A stretch of DNA of 64,000 nucleotides, taken from the NCBI GenBank assembly GCA_963576735.1, contig OY755180.1, positions 16,954,678 through 17,018,677 on the forward strand. The letters are read 5' to 3'. This document shows positions 1-8,860 of this stretch, piece after piece. Origin of the DNA: Bedellia somnulentella (Eukaryota; Arthropoda; Insecta; Lepidoptera; Bedelliidae). Numbering within the stretch: position 1 is the first letter of the stretch; each line of letters starts with the position of its first letter. The position numbers and the translations under genes are program-made. The notes beneath the pieces were generated by a model, which saw only the letters and a list, made by a program, of their open reading frames with translations, did not search any database and was not told the DNA's origin.

Positions 1-177
1 ATATTTAACAAGATTTTTTGTCTCTTGAATTCCAGAAATTTCATTTTAATTTATGTGAAGCTAATTTGTAGAAGCTAGAATAGTTTGTTAAACAAATATT
101 TGGTTGGCCTGTGAAAGGGTCACGAAAGCCACTATGCGGGGCAAATAAGATTCGGACTCTTGACTACGGTTTATTTA

Positions 178-421
178 ACATACATATACATACATATACT
201 CACGGCTGTAAATCCCTACAAGGGGTAGCCTGGTGGTAGAGTTCCTCGGCCACTTTTGGAAAGTAGAGTGGGGAAAAGATGGTAAAAATAAAATTGTTGG
301 TGATGGGTCTCCAACCGCATCGCCCAAAAATCCCTTAATAGCCCCAATACCCTTAGTCGCCTCTTACGTACACCCACCGGAAGAAATGGGGTAGTGCTAT
401 TCTAAGCCGACACTACACAGC
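178..421 (-). repeat. Family A short retroposon, copy A1
   Basis: Full-length copy read on the minus strand: it starts GCTGTGTAGTGTCGGC, contains the conserved block GATGCGGTTGGAGACCCATC (a near match to a pol III B box) and ends in the GCCGTGAGTATATGTATG tail. The tail here is extended by ATGT units. Other copies in the window define its limits. Confidence 0.85.
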
Positions 422-471
422 AAAGGTTTATTTAATTAAGGACTTTATTACTTACTACTGTTTAATAACAA

Positions 472-824
472 CCTTGATAGTTCAGTGGGAACACCACTGT
501 TTCTAACGCAGATGAAGATTCAAATCCTGATTTGGGCCTACATGGATGAGTTTTTCTTAAGTCATATGCGTGGCTTATCTAGCAAGGTTATAAACGGTGC
601 GGGAAAATATCGTAAGGAAACATACTGGCTCAGTTTTACTAACTCATATGACATTGTAATCGTACAAAAACGGCGATAGGCCTGTCCCCCATCACGTGAG
701 TACATTTTCCAAGACAAACGTAGGTACTCTAAACTGAAAACAAGGTAACAAGAATGTCACGGAATGTACAGAAGTATTAGTATCTCTGCCACTCCTCCGG
801 GATAAACTGTGTGAACGCTTGACT
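472..824 (+). repeat. Family B tRNA-derived SINE, diverged copy B1
   Basis: The tRNA-like head (CCTTGATAGTTCAGTGGGAA, then TTCAAATCCTGATT) is followed by the family body, including GTACAAAAACGGCGATAGGC and ATCACGTGAGTAC. The 3' end is the usual CTCTGCC...GGGATA...GTGAACG. Clearly older than the 18 kb and 22 kb copies. Confidence 0.75.
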
Positions 825-860
825 CTTTGATTCAAGAGTTGTTGCCTATCCTACCCCCTG

Positions 861-990
861 ATTACGTATCTTTTGCGACTGACGATTGTGTCGCAAGTTG
901 CACGATTGTCGCTGTCATTTCGTAAATTTGTATGTGATTTGACAATATTGCAACTTGCGACACAATCGTATTCGCTAAAGATACATAATT
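861..990. mobile_element. Small inverted-repeat element (MITE)
   Basis: About 45-bp terminal inverted repeats (left ATTACGTATCTTTTGCGACT, right ending AAAGATACATAAT) share the internal motif GATTGTGTCGCAAGTTGCA. They surround a spacer of about 40 bp. No coding capacity. Target duplication not resolved. Confidence 0.7.
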
Positions 991-1083
991 AGCCACTGCT
1001 CACCCCTTATGATATTTAGCTTACAGTACTTCGGAACAGTGAAACTTTCTGATTGTGAAATAATTTACATGATCAGTTCAACC

Positions 1084-1329
1084 GTGTAGTGCCGGCTCAG
1101 AATGTCACCAGCCCTTTCTACCTACGGGTGTCGTAAGAGGCGACTAACGGTATGGGGCTTTTTAAAGTGATTTTTGGACGATGCGGTTGAAGACCCATCA
1201 CCAACGATACTATATTTCTACCATCTTCTCCCCTATCAATTTTTAAATGTGGTTGAGGAGTTTCTAGCTCTGAAGCTCTGGCTACCCCTTTTTAGGATTT
1301 ATGGTCCTAAGTATATGTATGTATGTATG
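1084..1329 (+). repeat. Family A short retroposon, copy A2
   Basis: Diverged subfamily (GTGTAGTGCCGGCTCAGAAT at the 5' end, GGTGTCGTAAGAGGCGACTA inside) ending AAGTATATGTATGTATGTATG. Confidence 0.8.
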
Positions 1330-1874
1330 CAGTTCAGTGTTTCCGAAGATTAGCTGTAACAAAACGAACAAACAATCAAAGTAACAAACTATACTAATTT
1401 ATAATGTTAGTATGGATTGGATGTAGGTTCTCGTAGTAGTTATAAATACATCGCATGTCTAGCATTTCATAGGTATATTCTATCAATTGATTTATCCAGT
1501 ATCTGTGTCATATTATGTACGGTCTTGACAATACGACCTGCGATTCGGTTGGCTGCCCCTCTAAGGCAATCAAGCGTGATGATACAATGCTTGTTAACAT
1601 AATTTTATTTTAAACAAGCGATCTGCCCCCGCTTTTGACGGTAGTTTTGATTATCTATTTAACTTCAAGCGATCTATACAAATGAGTATGCAGTGTTTTT
1701 GAATTATTAAAATAACTTCTTTACCATAACCATATGAATTTACATGTGCAATAATTTCACCGGCTAATCTCTGAAAGACTGGACTGATTTTGACGGGCCT
1801 GTCTTTAGTAGTTCCTCCTTATTATGTCAGCTAATAAGACCAGCCGATTTAGAGATGAGTCGAAACCTGTCGAT
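1330..1874. other. No gene recognised
   Basis: AT-rich sequence. A stretch near 1755-1810 (CTGAAAGACTGGACTGATTT) resembles the kind of old dispersed lepidopteran repeat I know, but no ends are visible. Short open frames here lack any recognisable motif. Confidence 0.4.
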
Positions 1875-2116
1875 GCTGTGTAGTGTCGACTTAGAATAAC
1901 ACTACCCCATTTCTGCCGGTGGGTGTTCGTAAGAGGCGACTAACGGTATTGGGGCTTTTAAGGGATTATTGGGCGATGCGGTTGGAGACCCATCACCAAC
2001 ATCCTTTATTTTGCCGTCTTTTCCCCACTCAACCAAAAGTGGCTAAGGAACTTCTAGTTACTTAGCTCTGGCTACCCCTTCTAGGGATTTATAGCCGTGA
2101 GTATATGTATGTATGT
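1875..2116 (+). repeat. Family A short retroposon, copy A3
   Basis: Full-length copy, GCTGTGTAGTGTCGACTTAG to GCCGTGAGTATATGTATG. Confidence 0.85.
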
Positions 2117-2580
2117 CGAAACCAAAACACAGACAGTAAAAATTCCATGAACAAATATGCACTTAAAAGCTGTTATTTGAACATTACCAAAAAGACAATC
2201 CAATCATATTTCTATATTTGTTTATCTGTTCCCAATTTGTGTGAACAAACATTTGCATGTTCACCGTAACATTCCTGCAGCCCAATTCCTGTAAAATCAA
2301 TTTTATAAATTGAGTTTCATAAAACGCAGCGCAAGTATTCCTGTAAAACTTTAAAAGCTCAAAATAAGCTCGATTCAATTGGACTTAAGTCTGAAAGTCA
2401 ATATTTGATCGTCGTTAATCTCTCTCTCGTAGTATTTTCATTCGTATTTCGTACGATTTTAAAGAGTTCTTTTTTCGTACCTAATCCACTCGAAATCAGT
2501 AAGGTGGTTCGAGTTTGCCTTCGAAAATACAGATCTATTGAGGCAAAGTTTCGGTTCTAATGCTGAAAAATGTTGCAAAT
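2117..2580. other. AT-rich flank of the DIRS element, no gene
   Basis: No repeat end or coding signal seen. This is the left insertion flank of the DIRS-type element. Confidence 0.4.
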
Positions 2581-2630
2581 ATAATATACCCGTTTTACAT
2601 AACAATAAAACGGTTATTATGGGCCGAGAG

Positions 2631-2784
2631 AAAACACAGCATCGCTTGTGAAGAAGAAGCAGTGTGAACTCACCTTTATCTTTGTACTTACTTAAGTTTG
2701 TCTGGTGTTTTTTCCCAGACATAACCTCCCTGTTTGTCTATGAGCAGTCACCACAAGGCGGGAACCGGCTGTCAATGTCATTGC
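2631..2784. repeat. DIRS left inverted terminal repeat
   Basis: Reverse complement of 7256-7409 with constant coordinate sum (10040), so no indels over 154 bp by eye. It begins AAAACACAGCATCGCTTGTG and ends CAATGTCATTGC. Confidence 0.92.
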
Positions 2785-2809
2785 TGTCTTCACCAGGAAG
2801 ATATTTATT

Positions 2810-2908
2810 GCGATGCTGTGTTTTCTCTCGGCCCATAATAACCGTTTTATTGTTATGTAAAACGGGTATATTATGTGCCTTTCGGAAAACACAGCATCGC
2901 TTGTGAAG
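2810..2908. repeat. DIRS internal complementary region (ICR)
   Basis: Bases 2810-2874 are the reverse complement of 2581-2645, the left outer end plus ITR edge. Bases 2868-2908 are the reverse complement of the right outer end at 7387-7427. The two halves overlap in ATATTAT. In the accepted DIRS-1 model this region templates the joining of the two ends of the circular cDNA. Confidence 0.92.
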
Positions 2909-3244
2909 ACGTGTTTGTTATCTGCTGGTGACTAGGAAAAAACACACGCAATGTTGAAATAAGAAATATAATTAACATTATATTTTAAACAACTTAAATT
3001 ATTGGTAGTCATTCAATCATTTTTCAATCGATTCATCAACCTATGAACTTATTATAGTTATACTTCCAAAACAGTAAAAACTAAAGACTTTAATACTTAT
3101 TTAAACACAACAACTTAGAATGAAAGTGATAACGTTAGTCAGGAACATTCCTGTTTCCTAAAACAAGTCAATAATTAGTAATTATTTAAATTATGAGATC
3201 ATAATCGGAATCAGAAGAATCAGAGAATCATATAATAAACCAAG

Positions 3245-4582
3245 TTAAATTGCTTCAAATTGATTAAGTATACAGGATGAATTGTCGCGTTCCTGTGTCA
3301 GTATCTCTCGGCAGTAATGGTTTCTAAAGGTTTCGACTGCTTTCCAGTTACCTCTCTCAAGAATATCCTGTATCGGTTTATTTTCTAGCCATGCTAGGGA
3401 AGCTACAGCTGAGCGGCATGATCCAGGTGACGCATTAATTCCTGCATCTTTGAGGACTGATCTAACTAAGCCTCCTAATATTGATCTAGACGCAGGTTTA
3501 GGAGTGCCCTTAATTGTTAGAAACAGATGTTCTAGGGTCTTATCTCGTCTTTCCTTTGTGCTAAGAACTAACCGTCGAATCCATCTTACCGGGCATAGAT
3601 TAATGTCGTCGTTATTGGGTAAAAGCCTCCAGCCTGACTGGCGTCTAGTTCCCGTATCGGTTTTAGATCCGAAAATAGGCCATAGGCAAATGTCTGTCCC
3701 ATTATCTTGAAAGTTGGATGATGATAACTTTAGTAGTGTCAGGTCATGTAATCTTCTACCAGAAACTAACAACAAGATTGTTGCTGCCCTCCTCGTAACT
3801 TCGAACAATGAGTATTCTTGTGGGTCCTTTTTAAGCCACTCAATCAATATTCTAGCATCCCAAATGGGAGGTTTGAAGCTAGGTGGTCTAGAGTTATTTA
3901 TAGCTTTTAGTATTTGTTTCACAAAGAAGTTAGACGATATTTCTTCGTTCATTCCGCAAAACGTTGATATAGCAGACTTCTGCACGAGCATTGTGCTGTA
4001 TGCAAGACCCTCTTTAAGAAATGTGTCTGCTAGGAATTGTGCTACATCTTTAGGGTCCGGTGATCTTGGGTTGATACTTTTAAGATTGCACCAGATTAAC
4101 CATCTTTTTATAGCAGGTTGGTATGTAGTGAGCGTAGATTGTCGCCAACTTTGTTTGAGAAGGCTCTTTTCTGCCTCAGACCATGTAGTTAACTTACTAT
4201 ACCACCCCCAACTTTCCAAACCTTTAGCTTCAGTTTGTCCACCTGTGGAGGTGGGTAACCTGTTGTGAGATCTATTAAGACTTTTCGTAAATCTAGTATT
4301 TCCAGGGGTTCCTCTAGGGCTCGAGCCTGGAGATCCGCTCTCCAAAATGGCTTCTCCCAGTCTGGTGCTACAATCAGATAAACCCCTTTGGACCTGTTCA
4401 GATGAGCCAGGATCCTTGGCATTAGGTTTGGGGGGGGGAAAACCCAAGCTAGACAATAATCCCAGTCTTGAGAGAAAGCGTCTACGAAAAGAGCGGAGCA
4501 ATCTCGAGAATCCAAACTTACGTAATTTGGTACTACGGCGGACTCTCTTGATGCGAAGAGGTCTACTGCAGGCTTGCCCCAT
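3245..4582 (-). CDS. DIRS tyrosine recombinase
   Basis: Tyrosine recombinase that would integrate the circular cDNA. The frame is open from far upstream (6025), but only its last roughly 300 codons have recombinase character. The start given here is the ATG at 4582, upstream of the domain and inside the RT frame, so it is tentative. Within the 926-codon open frame (numbering from 6025) the core-binding part is near residues 605-715. The first catalytic Arg lies in SGRRLHDL (757/758), the second in GSCRSA (871), Trp894 sits in GNWKAVETF, and the nucleophile is Tyr904 in FRNHYCRE. The usual H-x-x-R box of DIRS recombinases reads G-S-C-R here, so the His is replaced by Gly. Overlaps the RT frame by about 390 bp if this ATG is used. 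Confidence 0.85.
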   Translation of the reverse strand: MGQACSRPLRIKRVRRSTKLRKFGFSRLLRSFRRRFLSRLGLLSSLGFPPPKPNAKDPGSSEQVQRGLSDCSTRLGEAILESGSPGSSPRGTPGNTRFTKSLNRSHNRLPTSTGGQTEAKGLESWGWYSKLTTWSEAEKSLLKQSWRQSTLTTYQPAIKRWLIWCNLKSINPRSPDPKDVAQFLADTFLKEGLAYSTMLVQKSAISTFCGMNEEISSNFFVKQILKAINNSRPPSFKPPIWDARILIEWLKKDPQEYSLFEVTRRAATILLLVSGRRLHDLTLLKLSSSNFQDNGTDICLWPIFGSKTDTGTRRQSGWRLLPNNDDINLCPVRWIRRLVLSTKERRDKTLEHLFLTIKGTPKPASRSILGGLVRSVLKDAGINASPGSCRSAVASLAWLENKPIQDILERGNWKAVETFRNHYCREILTQERDNSSCILNQFEAI

Positions 4583-6219
4583 CTTTGAAATACCTCCGAG
4601 GTTAGTAGGGGCAGCAAGTGCCACTCTGGAACAGGACGCTTCCGAGAAAGTCTGTCCGCAATTGTATTGTATTTGCCTGGCAGATATTGGGCGGTCAGAG
4701 TTATGTCCCATTTGTCTAATGTTTCTAGTAGAGAGCTGGTAAGGTTCATAAGACCTATAGAGCGAGTACCTCCTTCCTTCCGGATGAATGCCAGTATAGT
4801 TTTGTTGTCTGTCTGAAGTAGAACATGACGTCTTTCGAGGCTCCGAGCTTGATCTCTTATGGCGGATACTACTGCATACATCTCCTTTTTGTTCGAGTGC
4901 CAAGGTATCTGATGAGTATCCCAAGTTCCTGACATTGTAATTCCATTGAGAACTGCTCCCCAGCCTATGTCGGAGGCGTCTGTGGTTAGAAAGTGAGAAA
5001 CCTGAGGCAGATGTATTGGGGCTGTTAAGGCTAACTTTGTTAACCACCATCTCATATCCGTCAAGGCCTCTCTTGGAATGGGAAAAGATGTGTGTTGATT
5101 TCTTCGTGCTAGGTATCTGAGAAACATTTGTGAGTGTCGGCAATGTAGGCGACCCCTGGGGATCACAAAGCTTGCAAAGTTCAGGTGACCTAGCAGGCAC
5201 TGAAGTTGTCGAAGATTGCAACTGCCTTTTACCAGAGTCTTTTTCAAGGCCATTCGAACTGAAATTTGTTTCTTCTCTGGGAGAGCCATCACATTCTTGT
5301 CTAAATCCCAGGTTATTCCAAGGAAATCCAAAGACCTCTGTGGTTTTAGAACGGATTTTTTGTAGTTCAGGAGCCAGCCTAGTGATTCCAGAAGAGTTAC
5401 AGCTTCCGCAGCTTGTCTGGCTAGCTCTATCGGATTTTGATGAGCAAATAGGAAATCGTCCATATAAACTAGCAACCTCATCCCCCTTCTGCGAAGGATT
5501 TCCGCAATCCAGCAGGTTACTGAGGAGAACAGCCTTGGGGCTGATGAGAGGCCAAATGGTAGGGATGTCATTTGTAGGACTTCTTGGTTGTAAAACAACC
5601 TTAGAAAGGGTCTGTGGGCTTTTGCTATAGGTAGATGAAAGTAGGCTTGACTGATGTCCACCTTCACTAGCCAGTCGTTTTTCTGAAGAAATTCTGGGAC
5701 TGTAGCTTGATTTATTAGGTGAAAATGTTTTGTGTGAACAAATTTGTTTAGGTGTCGAAGGTCGAAGATAGGTCTGAACCCACCATCGCTCTTCTTTCCT
5801 AAAAACATTTTGGAGAAGAAACCGGGAGTCAAAGTAGAAACCTTTTCCAAGACATTTAGGTTCTTTAGCTCTTGTATCTGGGAGTCCATCTCTGTGGATT
5901 GTGCAGTGTTGAGTAGTTGAATCATCTTTTTGTTGGGGTAAGACAAGGGTGGACGCTTTATGAAGGGTATCCGGGACCCTGAGATAGTTTTTAAGATGAA
6001 GGGGGTTGCTCCGAGCTGTTCCCACTTCAAGATATAATGTTTTAGTTGCCCTCCCTTGAACCCCATCTTCAAGTCATTGTTTTCCACGCTCAGAGGGGCG
6101 AAAGGAAGACTTTTTGCCTTTTCCTTTTCCCTTAGCAGAGTATTTGGAGTTTTGATCAAGACTTTGGGTGTATTTTTGTTTTTTATAAGAAGGATTATAA
6201 GTTGGATTGTAATTATCAT
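4189..6219 (-). CDS. DIRS reverse transcriptase / RNase H polyprotein
   Basis: A 676-residue frame copying element RNA into cDNA. RT domain about residues 80-305: first Asp in VKVDISQAYF (D188), LPFGLSSAP at about 220, active site YMDD (252-255). RNase H domain about 405-525: D414 in LTTDASD, E446, D471 in LLQTDNK, D522 in IADRLSR. The C-terminal 545-640 region (VDLFASR, then DAFSQDWDY and FPPPNLMPR) matches the DIRS-specific domain after RNase H that is often described as a putative methyltransferase (MT). The ATG at 6219 lies inside the gag frame (146-bp overlap), so expression needs re-initiation, frameshifting or a separate start. No stop or frameshift is seen across the motifs. Confidence 0.92.
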   Translation of the reverse strand: MIITIQLIILLIKNKNTPKVLIKTPNTLLREKEKAKSLPFAPLSVENNDLKMGFKGGQLKHYILKWEQLGATPFILKTISGSRIPFIKRPPLSYPNKKMIQLLNTAQSTEMDSQIQELKNLNVLEKVSTLTPGFFSKMFLGKKSDGGFRPIFDLRHLNKFVHTKHFHLINQATVPEFLQKNDWLVKVDISQAYFHLPIAKAHRPFLRLFYNQEVLQMTSLPFGLSSAPRLFSSVTCWIAEILRRRGMRLLVYMDDFLFAHQNPIELARQAAEAVTLLESLGWLLNYKKSVLKPQRSLDFLGITWDLDKNVMALPEKKQISVRMALKKTLVKGSCNLRQLQCLLGHLNFASFVIPRGRLHCRHSQMFLRYLARRNQHTSFPIPREALTDMRWWLTKLALTAPIHLPQVSHFLTTDASDIGWGAVLNGITMSGTWDTHQIPWHSNKKEMYAVVSAIRDQARSLERRHVLLQTDNKTILAFIRKEGGTRSIGLMNLTSSLLETLDKWDITLTAQYLPGKYNTIADRLSRKRPVPEWHLLPLLTSEVFQRWGKPAVDLFASRESAVVPNYVSLDSRDCSALFVDAFSQDWDYCLAWVFPPPNLMPRILAHLNRSKGVYLIVAPDWEKPFWRADLQARALEEPLEILDLRKVLIDLTTGYPPPQVDKLKLKVWKVGGGIVS

Positions 6220-7162
6220 TCTTTCTTTTTAAAGGAATGGTTGTGGTTTTATTTATAGTTATATCTTTTCCTTTAAGGGAGCGGGACCACTGGAGTGGAC
6301 CACCAAAATTTTGAATAAGTGAATTTAGTTTTGCTTGATCAAAAAGGTTTGTTTCTGATGGTGGGATGTTTTTAAGGGCAAGCTGAACAGATTTATTTGT
6401 CACCTCCTTTAATATCCTATCCCTTCTATTCTCAATACACTCTGTGCGCTTCCCACATACAACTTGCATGATGGCTTCAGAAGTTTTATAATATTCGGAC
6501 CCTTTCCCAACCGCTTGAGAGATTTTCTCTACCAGAGAGCATGGCTTTAAGTCCTCCGGAGACTTAAATGCCCAATCAATAACTGATTGAAGTCCCGAAC
6601 GCAAAAGTTCATTATTTTCTAATAATGCATTAGATAAGCCAGCCATAACATTTTCAGTACCAGCCAGGTAATCTTTAGTATTACTTAATTGGTATAATTC
6701 GTCATTAAGTTTTAGTTCTGTAAACCCGGGGTTAGCCGAAAATGTTTGTAACGTTTTTGCGTACCTTATATCACGCCATGAGGGCAGACCAAAGTTTTGT
6801 AGCTTCACTATCTTAGCCAACCTTTCCGGAAGGGCTGCTTTAATAGATTTGCTAGTGTCTGTTTCTAATGAAAATTGACCTAGGTCCAAGGTACTATTGC
6901 TTGTGTTCGGTATAGAGAAAAATGGTTCATCATTAGTTTCACAAGACTTTTTCGAGCCGCCGCCGAGGCCCTGCATATAAAGATTAGAGAGGAAACTTAC
7001 TTGATTAATCAGTGCTTCGATTCTAGGGTCATCCTTTCTTTTATGAGAAGGGCGTTCGCTCTCCTCAATCTCCTCGTCACTGGAAGATAAGGATGATGTC
7101 GAAGGATGGCGTAATTCGGGGCGTTCCGAGCTCTCCAGGCCAGAATTCACTTCCTCACTCAT
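6074..7162 (-). CDS. gag: DIRS Gag-like protein
   Basis: A 362-residue frame starting at a good ATG close to the right ITR, first in the element's sense direction. The N-terminus is acidic and Ser/Glu-rich (residues 1-45), followed by KRK. The middle is compatible with a helical capsid-like fold. The C-terminus is very basic (KGKGKGKKSS near 348), suiting nucleic-acid binding. No CCHC zinc knuckle is present, which fits DIRS Gag proteins. The assignment rests on position and composition rather than on a sequence motif. Its 3' end overlaps the RT start. Confidence 0.8.
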   Translation of the reverse strand: MSEEVNSGLESSERPELRHPSTSSLSSSDEEIEESERPSHKRKDDPRIEALINQVSFLSNLYMQGLGGGSKKSCETNDEPFFSIPNTSNSTLDLGQFSLETDTSKSIKAALPERLAKIVKLQNFGLPSWRDIRYAKTLQTFSANPGFTELKLNDELYQLSNTKDYLAGTENVMAGLSNALLENNELLRSGLQSVIDWAFKSPEDLKPCSLVEKISQAVGKGSEYYKTSEAIMQVVCGKRTECIENRRDRILKEVTNKSVQLALKNIPPSETNLFDQAKLNSLIQNFGGPLQWSRSLKGKDITINKTTTIPLKRKNDNYNPTYNPSYKKQKYTQSLDQNSKYSAKGKGKGKKSSFRPSERGKQ

Positions 7163-7255
7163 TTTTTATGTAACAACGTACACACACAAGGCTATTATTA
7201 CTTATTTTAAGTAAAAGTACAAAAAATTAATCTATTCGGTGGCGAGAAAACACAC

Positions 7256-7409
7256 GCAATGACATTGACAGCCGGTTCCCGCCTTGTGGTGACTGCTCAT
7301 AGACAAACAGGGAGGTTATGTCTGGGAAAAAACACCAGACAAACTTAAGTAAGTACAAAGATAAAGGTGAGTTCACACTGCTTCTTCTTCACAAGCGATG
7401 CTGTGTTTT
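7256..7409. repeat. DIRS right inverted terminal repeat
   Basis: Partner of 2631-2784. Beyond it the right outer end runs CCGAAAGGCACATAATAT to 7427, directly against the tail of family A copy A4. Confidence 0.92.
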
Positions 7410-7429
7410 CCGAAAGGCACATAATATCT

Positions 7430-7938
7430 ACATACATACATGTACTTACGGCTATAATTCCCTAGAAGGGGTAGCCAGAGCCAAGGAATTATAAATTCCT
7501 CAGCCACTTTTGGAAGTTGAGTGGGGAAAAGGCGGTAAAATAAAGGTTTTTGGTGATGGGTCTCCAACCGCATCGCCCAAAAATCCAATAAAAAGCCCCG
7601 ATACCCTTAGTCGCCTCTTACGACACCCGTGGGTAGAAAAGGGTAGCGACATTCTAAGGGCCGGCGCTCACTGCCGGCATGGCATGGCAAAGGATTTCGG
7701 TACAGATACAGCATTTTTAATCTTATTGCCATGCGTATAGAATTCATTTTGACACATCGATGCCGAGGGAGGCCGCGGTAGGACAGAACGTCGGCATCGT
7801 TGTGTCAAAATGAAGTAAAATGAATTCTATACTCATGGTAATAAGATTAAAAATGCTATATCTGTACCGAAATCCTTTGCCATGCCATGCCATGCCATGC
7901 CGGCAGTCAGCGCTGGCCCTAAGCCGGCACTACACGGC
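7430..7938 (-). repeat. Family A short retroposon, copy A4, split by a MITE
   Basis: Family A from its tail (TACATACATGTACTTACGGC) to ATTCTAA at 7657, then resumed at TAAGCCGGCACTACACGGC (7920-7938). The two parts are separated by the 262-bp inverted-repeat element. Confidence 0.85.
7658..7919. mobile_element. PIF/Harbinger-like MITE inserted in A4
   Basis: Inverted-repeat arms of about 110-125 bp start GGGCCGGCGCTCACTGCCGG and end CCGGCAGTCAGCGCTGGCCC. A GC-rich loop (7765-7795) separates them. It is flanked by TAA on both sides (7655-7657, 7920-7922) and the interrupted family A copy is exact at both edges. The TAA target duplication and GGGCC termini fit PIF/Harbinger. The right arm has extra CATGC units. 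No coding capacity. Confidence 0.85.
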
Positions 7939-7984
7939 AGTACACCACGGCATTAGATATAATATGTAATGGGTTTGAATTCTG

Positions 7985-8262
7985 AGCTCGGTCTACTCTA
8001 CATGAATGTGACAATTTCTAAGTCATATGTGTGGTTAAATCGTCAAGGTCGTTAACTATGAGAGAAATGTAAAGAAAACCCAAATATCTGAGATATTCTT
8101 AGACAAGAGACAGATCCAAAAAAGCGGCTATTTGGCTGCCCACTATCACATGAATGCACTATCCAAGCAAAATATGGGAACTCTGAACACCAGTTAATAA
8201 AAATGTTAGGCGATGATCAAAAATTAGTATCTCTGCCATACCTTCAGGATTTGAGTTGAGTT
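7985..8262 (+). repeat. Family B SINE, old 5'-truncated copy B2
   Basis: Body and 3' end of family B (AAGTCATATGTGTGGTTAAA, ATCTCTGCCATACCTTCAGGA) with many substitutions and no tRNA head. Confidence 0.65.
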
Positions 8263-8637
8263 AATGTCTGCTGTTTCTTAGTACATAAATACTGTCACGA
8301 GTCGTTACATTAACAGAAACGTGAGTAATTCTTTTGGTTTGCTCCAGTTTGACAACTTTATAAAGTATTTTAGAATAGGTACAAAGTTCTCTAGTTAAGC
8401 GAAAACTTTGGAAACTTTTTTAAGAAAACTGTGCTGCCGGAGGCATGTAAAATTTTGTACACTTATTTAAACAGAAACAGTAAATATTACTTTTATACAT
8501 TGCAGTGCAAATTTTTATTAAAGTATGAATTTAAAATAGTATTTATTACATTAAATCAATTCCAAATGCATCTCACTCACTGCTATGTAGGATACTGGAC
8601 ACTCATGTTTATATTTTATATTATGTTTTATTAATAA

Positions 8638-8860
8638 CGACGTCCGCGAGCGAGTGGATAGGTGATTAGCTTCTGGGTCCAGAGGTTTCGGGAATGAATC
8701 CCGATTAGAAGAACATTTATGTGATGAGGTAAAGGTTGACTGGAAGAAATCGCGTTAAGGCGATAAGTCCGCCTTTGTGTACATTTACTGTTTTGTAATT
8801 TTTAAATACTGTTTGTGTGTTGTGTTTTTGTATGCAATAAAGTGTTTATTAATTAATTAA
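8638..8860 (+). repeat. tRNA-headed SINE, family D
   Basis: A degenerate tRNA-like head (GCGAGCGAGTGGATAGGTGA, then TTTCGGGAATGAATCCCGAT) is followed by a body with AATCGCGTTAAGGCGATAAG and TCCGCCTTTGTGTACA. It ends at GCAATAAAGTG and an ATTA-rich tail. I recognise the body from widespread lepidopteran retroposons. Family name is mine. Confidence 0.65.

Larger units (their letters stand above)
2581..7427 (-). mobile_element. Complete DIRS-1-type tyrosine-recombinase retrotransposon
   Basis: The minus strand carries, in order, gag, RT/RNase H and tyrosine recombinase, the DIRS-1 gene order. No integrase or protease is seen. Seen directly: inverted terminal repeats of 154 bp (2631-2784 against 7256-7409), unequal outer ends beyond them, and an internal complementary region (2810-2908) whose two halves are the reverse complements of the left and right outer ends. 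This is the diagnostic architecture of DIRS-1 elements, which replicate through a circular intermediate and insert by site-specific recombination. Both outer ends carry ATAATAT, and that heptamer appears once at the ICR junction. No long target duplication flanks the element, as expected. All three frames are uninterrupted, so the copy could be recent or active. That last point is inference. Confidence 0.93.

Noticed and set aside
3714..4268. 184-codon plus-strand frame
   Set aside because: Antisense to the recombinase. Its protein has no coding character and the minus strand carries clear catalytic motifs.
4583..6025. N-terminal two thirds of a 926-codon open frame ahead of the recombinase
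   Set aside because: It runs antiphase to the clear RT/RNase H frame, begins without ATG, is Ser/Arg/Gln-rich without motifs, and is best explained as a shadow. Only the last part is kept as recombinase.
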